Assembly (NCBI GenBank): GCA_903871935.1
Contig: CAIQIQ010000081.1
Span: 62,001-126,000, forward strand
Source of the DNA: an uncultured Phycisphaerales bacterium
GTDB taxonomy: Bacteria > Planctomycetota > Phycisphaerae > Tepidisphaerales > Tepidisphaeraceae
DNA: 64,000 bases
Reading direction: 5' to 3'
Below the pieces are notes generated by a model, which had not been told where the DNA came from, searched no databases, and was given only the letters and a program-made list of their open reading frames with translations. This document shows positions 60,839 through 64,000 of this stretch, piece by piece. The position numbers were made by a program, and so were the translations under genes. The number at the start of each line of letters is the position of its first letter. The stretch's first letter is position 1.

Positions 60839-62484
60839 TGCGCAACCTTTGGAAGAGCATTCCGATCTATCTCCTGCTGATCGTCGGCTCGCTCATCTTC
60901 TCGTTTCCATTCGTCTGGATGGCCTCCACCAGCATCAAGGTCGATCGCGAGTTGTTCACCCAGGATGTTCAGATCAAGCCGTTGACCCCGTCCGCCGCCG
61001 TGCACAGCCCTTACGTAGACACGACCTACTATGCCGACCTGCCCGGCAGCCTTGCACGTCAGCAGTCAATCGTGCCCGCCTTGGCAAAGTACGCTCGCCA
61101 GAGCGGCCACTCGCTTCCCGATGGAATCGATGCCGAACTCGCCTGGCAGCAGGTGGGACGCGGCCTCTATCTGAAACTGTCCAAGGTACTTCCCGCGTCG
61201 GTGTGGTCAGGACCGGAGCAGGCGGTCATCGCCGCTGCCAGGGATGTCGGCACCGCCGAGGTGATGAAGGAGATCCTCACCAACATCGACCGCCGGCTCT
61301 CGCTTGGTTCCATCCACGTTCGCAGCCTGCAGCTTGAGGAGGTGGACTTATCAGCCGGCATTGCTCCCTCCATTCAATGGACCAACTCGACACCGATGGT
61401 CGCCCATTTCACCGACCAGAGCGAAGGCCGGCGCCAGTATGCCGATGTCAGCTACGATTTCTCCAAGGGCGACTCCATCGGGCTTGCCCGGCAGTTCACT
61501 CTGCCCTTCGACGTCAAGGACCTGCAGCGCATCCAGATGCAGCTTCGCCCCGATGACAGTTGGCATGAAGTCGCCCTGACTCTTGAGGCCATGGGCAGAC
61601 GCTGGCAGCAGCGCCGCATCGTTCCGCTTGCCAACTACGAGTGGCAGACGATCACCTGGCAGTGGCCCAGCGACGATGACACCTCCACCAAGATCAAAAC
61701 CTGGATCCTGCTCGACGAGGTCGGCCAGCAACACCAGGTGACGGATCCGCGCCAGATGCGCCTCACCCTTTCGATCAACAAGGTCACACCCTCAGGTGCC
61801 TGGGCCAACAAAATCCGCATGAACTATGACCGTGTGCTCGATTACATCCCCTTCTGGCGATACCTGCGCGTCAGTCTCTTTCTGGTGATTGCCAACATTC
61901 TTCTCACCCTCGCCGCCTCATCATTCGTGGCTTACGCATTCTCACGCCTGCACTGGCCCGGCCGTGACTTCTGCTTCGCCCTGATGCTGGCCACCATGAT
62001 GATCCCCGGCCAGGTGACGATGATTCCGCACTTCCTGATCTGGAAGAGCCTGGGCGCCTACAACACGCTGACACCGCTCTGGCTGGGCTCAGCCTTCGGA
62101 AGCGCGTTCTTCATCTTCCTCTTGCGGCAGTTCATGAAAGGCATCCCGCGCGATCTGGAAGATGCCGCCCGGATCGATGGCTGCGGCTTCTTCCGCATCT
62201 ACTGGCACGTGATCCTGCCCCTGATCAAGCCGTCGCTCGCGGCCATCGCCATCTTCACCTTCATGGGCACCTGGAACGACTTCATGGGCCCTCTGCTCTA
62301 TGTCGCCGACCAGCGGCTCTACTCTCTCGCCTTCGGCCTTTACGCCTTCTCCGTGCAGGTCGGCAATAGCCCGACTCTGACCATGGCCGGCAGCCTCCTG
62401 ATGACCGTTCCCGTGATCGTGATCTTCTTCTTCGCCCAGAAGTACTTCATCCAGGGGGTGACGCTGACCGGTATGAAAAGCTAA
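60838..62484 (+). CDS. ABC importer MalG-type permease with large extracytoplasmic insertion
   Basis: A protein of 548 residues against about 280 for a normal MalG. Helix 1 (IPIYLLLIVGSLIFSFPFVWMA) is followed by STSIK and then about 300 extra residues (about 38-340) rich in beta strands. The remaining five helices resume at YLRVSLFLVIANILLTLAASSFVAYAF, and the EAA loop LEDAARIDGCGFFRIYWHVILPL lies near 439. The insertion would sit outside the membrane, next to the fused binding domain of the partner. ATG overlaps the upstream stop. Convergent with the GT2 gene. Confidence 0.9.
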   Translation: MRNLWKSIPIYLLLIVGSLIFSFPFVWMASTSIKVDRELFTQDVQIKPLTPSAAVHSPYVDTTYYADLPGSLARQQSIVPALAKYARQSGHSLPDGIDAELAWQQVGRGLYLKLSKVLPASVWSGPEQAVIAAARDVGTAEVMKEILTNIDRRLSLGSIHVRSLQLEEVDLSAGIAPSIQWTNSTPMVAHFTDQSEGRRQYADVSYDFSKGDSIGLARQFTLPFDVKDLQRIQMQLRPDDSWHEVALTLEAMGRRWQQRRIVPLANYEWQTITWQWPSDDDTSTKIKTWILLDEVGQQHQVTDPRQMRLTLSINKVTPSGAWANKIRMNYDRVLDYIPFWRYLRVSLFLVIANILLTLAASSFVAYAFSRLHWPGRDFCFALMLATMMIPGQVTMIPHFLIWKSLGAYNTLTPLWLGSAFGSAFFIFLLRQFMKGIPRDLEDAARIDGCGFFRIYWHVILPLIKPSLAAIAIFTFMGTWNDFMGPLLYVADQRLYSLAFGLYAFSVQVGNSPTLTMAGSLLMTVPVIVIFFFAQKYFIQGVTLTGMKS

Positions 62485-62500
62485 ATTAGGGACGTGATTG

Positions 62501-63514
62501 TCAGGGCACAAGCTGCCAGAGAAGCCCGTGCATTCCCGTCCATATCGTCGGCACCGCCAGCCGCATCGACTCGCGATAGCGTCGCTCTTTTAGCGCCGCC
62601 AAGACATAATGAAGACGCTCGCGGAACGTACTGCGGTGCCAGGCGCGGTAGGCATTGCGGACATAGTCCCGCTGAGATGGTGTGTTCTGCGGCGACCGGT
62701 ATGTCTTCCACCGGACCCGCCAACCGCACCGAGCCATCATCCCAATGTTTCCTGACAGATTGCTGCCGTGACGACGGTACGCCAACGTCGTCTCTGCAAC
62801 GTAGGTGAAAAGGCCTCGCCGGCTTAGTCGAAGCCACACATCCCAGTCTTCCAACCCAAGAAGCTGCGGGTCAAACAACCCCCCGCCAACCGATGCGGCC
62901 TTCACGAATCGCTTGCGCAGCAGCACCGATCCTGGCGCAATCATGAGGTTCTTGAGCACCAGGCTCTCAAAGCCAACCCGCGATGTATCATCCACCGGCC
63001 GCAGATGTCCTCCCTCCCAACGTACGGCCAATTCCTTTCGCTCCTCGACATCCGGGCTGGCAATCCGTTCGCCATAGCAGTTGACAACCATCACTCGCCC
63101 GCAAGCCCCTACCGCATCGGGCACAGCTCTCAAACGCTCCATGAGTCGCGACAGCGCCTCCGGAAGCAGCAGATCATCGGCATCCAGGAACATCACATAT
63201 TCGGTGCAGTCTCGCGCCGCCGCGAAGCCCACATTGCGCGTCCCTGAGACTCCCTCATTGACGGGCTTTCGGATCACCTGAAAGCGAGGATCCTTTGCCG
63301 CCCATCGTTCAGCAATGGCCATCGAGCCGTCGGAGGAGAGGTCGTCGACGATGATGCACTCCCACTGCGTTACGCTCTGCCGAGTCAGGGCCTCGATGGT
63401 CTGATGGAGAAACGGCTCGGCGTTGTAGCATGGAATGATGATGCTGATGCACGGCTCGACGCCAGCAGCGGTTGCCTGCACTGGGGGCGTTGATGATTCA
63501 GAAGCGTTGGCCAT
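62501..63514 (-). CDS. Glycosyltransferase family 2
   Basis: A protein of 337 residues with the GT-A N-terminal block ISIIIPCYNAEPFLHQTIEAL, IIVDDLSSDGS and the metal-binding FLDADDLLLPEAL. A later LGLEDWDVWLRLSRRG holds the ED of the active site. It is cytoplasmic, with a basic C-terminus (RERLHYVLAALKERRYRES), and probably adds sugars to a surface glycan. ATG 63514 is preferred to the in-frame start at 63559. The tRNA terminator separates it from tRNA-Lys. Confidence 0.9.
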   Translation of the reverse strand: MANASESSTPPVQATAAGVEPCISIIIPCYNAEPFLHQTIEALTRQSVTQWECIIVDDLSSDGSMAIAERWAAKDPRFQVIRKPVNEGVSGTRNVGFAAARDCTEYVMFLDADDLLLPEALSRLMERLRAVPDAVGACGRVMVVNCYGERIASPDVEERKELAVRWEGGHLRPVDDTSRVGFESLVLKNLMIAPGSVLLRKRFVKAASVGGGLFDPQLLGLEDWDVWLRLSRRGLFTYVAETTLAYRRHGSNLSGNIGMMARCGWRVRWKTYRSPQNTPSQRDYVRNAYRAWHRSTFRERLHYVLAALKERRYRESMRLAVPTIWTGMHGLLWQLVP

Positions 63515-63709
63515 CGGATGCTCGACTTGGCGCCGTCGGCTGCCGGTGTTGCGGTTCACACTCGCCGGGAGAACACCTCCGAGCGATACAAAGTCAATCT
63601 ATCACCGGGCTGGGCAGGAAGATGCGCCAAATTGGGCCGTTTTTGCAGCGGACCACGACTCCCAGACTTCTAACCAATGGGCAGGACGTCTCCGAACATA
63701 AGGTTGCCC

Positions 63710-63740
63710 AAAACGAGAAAACCCCGGCTTTCGCCGGGGC
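63710..63740 (-). terminator. Intrinsic terminator of tRNA-Lys
   Basis: On the minus strand CCCCGGC-GAAA-GCCGGGG (63739-63722), a 7-bp GC stem with a GNRA-type loop, is followed by TTTTCTCGTTTT. Placed 9 nt after the tRNA 3' end. Confidence 0.88.
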
Positions 63741-63748
63741 TTCCCGAA

Positions 63749-63821
63749 TGCGCCATTTAGGACTTGAACCTAAAACCCGTTGATTAAGAGTCAACTGCTC
63801 TGCCAATTGAGCTAATGGCGC
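63749..63821 (-). tRNA. tRNA-Lys (anticodon CTT)
   Basis: 73 nt on the minus strand. The acceptor stem GCGCCAT pairs with ATGGCGC, with discriminator A. D-arm GCTC-AATTGGCA-GAGC, anticodon arm GTTGA-CTCTTAA-TCAAC (anticodon CTT, reading AAG), T-arm TTAGG-TTCAAGT-CCTAA. All stems are perfect. CCA is not encoded, which matches the CCA-adding enzyme at 21-22 kb. Confidence 0.96.
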
Positions 63822-63840
63822 TATCTCGTTGAGACGGCGT

Positions 63841-63868
63841 AATCTACTGGCGCAAGCTTACCTGTCAA
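63841..63868 (-). promoter_or_regulatory. Sigma-70-type promoter of tRNA-Lys
   Basis: The minus strand has a perfect -35 TTGACA (63868-63863), a 16-nt spacer and TAGATT (63846-63841) as -10, placed about 19 nt before the tRNA 5' end. Spacing and position fit a housekeeping promoter. Confidence 0.75.
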
Positions 63869-63927
63869 GCCCCGCCTCGCACACCTAACCATATGCCGCC
63901 AGTCACTCCACATCCACCTGCGATCGT

Positions 63928-64000
63928 CTAGTGAGGCATCGGAAAGCGACGGCACACCTCTGCAACTTCCGCCCGGATCCTCACCAGCGCCGCCGGATCT
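63928..64000 (-). CDS. glyA: Probable serine hydroxymethyltransferase, last 23 codons (5' part outside window)
   Basis: The minus strand is open from the window edge to a TAG at 63928-63930 and gives DPAALVRIRAEVAEVCRRFP then MPH. This resembles the C-terminus of GlyA (a V-R-x-x-V-x-x-L-C-x-x-F-P pattern). Only the tail is visible, so the call is tentative. The tRNA-Lys promoter starts 60 nt downstream. Confidence 0.55.
   Translation of the reverse strand, partial: DPAALVRIRAEVAEVCRRFPMPH

Overview
The window looks like the chromosome of a planctomycete, most likely a member of the Phycisphaerae. The DNA is GC-rich. A large surface protein starts with an LEPR-XLL-type motif (LEQRMLLGAD), and most exported proteins are lipoproteins or have a simple signal peptide. 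There are two MoxR/DUF58 loci, a solute-binding protein fused to an ABC permease, a REP-associated transposase and an IS110-like remnant. The assignment rests on gene content only; there is no rRNA in the window.

Layout. 0-9 kb: the 3' end of a UroD-family gene, an NrnA-type DHH phosphoesterase, a thioredoxin-like protein with a free-standing DsbD alpha domain, a phosphoesterase lipoprotein, a non-coding repeat region and two unknown membrane proteins. 9-18 kb: an LVIVD-repeat surface protein, a class I glutamine amidotransferase hydrolase, a TerC/Alx membrane protein, a glycogen-synthase-like glycosyltransferase, an M29 aminopeptidase and an MBL-fold hydrolase. 18-26 kb: a GT4 glycosyltransferase, a membrane protein, the CCA-adding enzyme, WrbA, and a tight minus-strand run of thuA-like, cmk, plsC and mazG-like genes. 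25.8-28.7 kb: a repeat-rich non-coding stretch, the REP-associated transposase and a lipoprotein.

28.7-36.5 kb is a six-gene plus-strand cluster: a large VWA membrane protein, MoxR ATPase, a 65-residue protein, DUF58, a BatA-like VWA protein and a lipoprotein. 36.5-46.4 kb: a GT87-like membrane enzyme, an L,D-transpeptidase, a free tRNA-binding domain, RecN, and a second MoxR-DUF58-transglutaminase operon. 46.4-52 kb: a sugar cluster (uronate-isomerase-like, class II aldolase, PfkB kinase) divergent from a rhamnogalacturonan-lyase-like protein. 52-56.5 kb: topA, larB and nnrD. 56.5-58.3 kb: decayed sequence with a formylglycine-enzyme-like fragment and an IS110-like fragment. 58.3-64 kb: an ABC importer membrane pair, a GT2 glycosyltransferase, tRNA-Lys with its own promoter and terminator, and the 3' end of a probable glyA.

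The most interesting points are (i) a family of non-coding repeats carrying four exact DnaA-box 9-mers, one copy of which runs into the 3' end of the REP-associated transposase gene; (ii) the isomerase/kinase/aldolase set, which lacks the reductase and dehydratase of the normal hexuronate route; and (iii) the fused binding-protein/permease next to a permease with a roughly 300-residue insertion.
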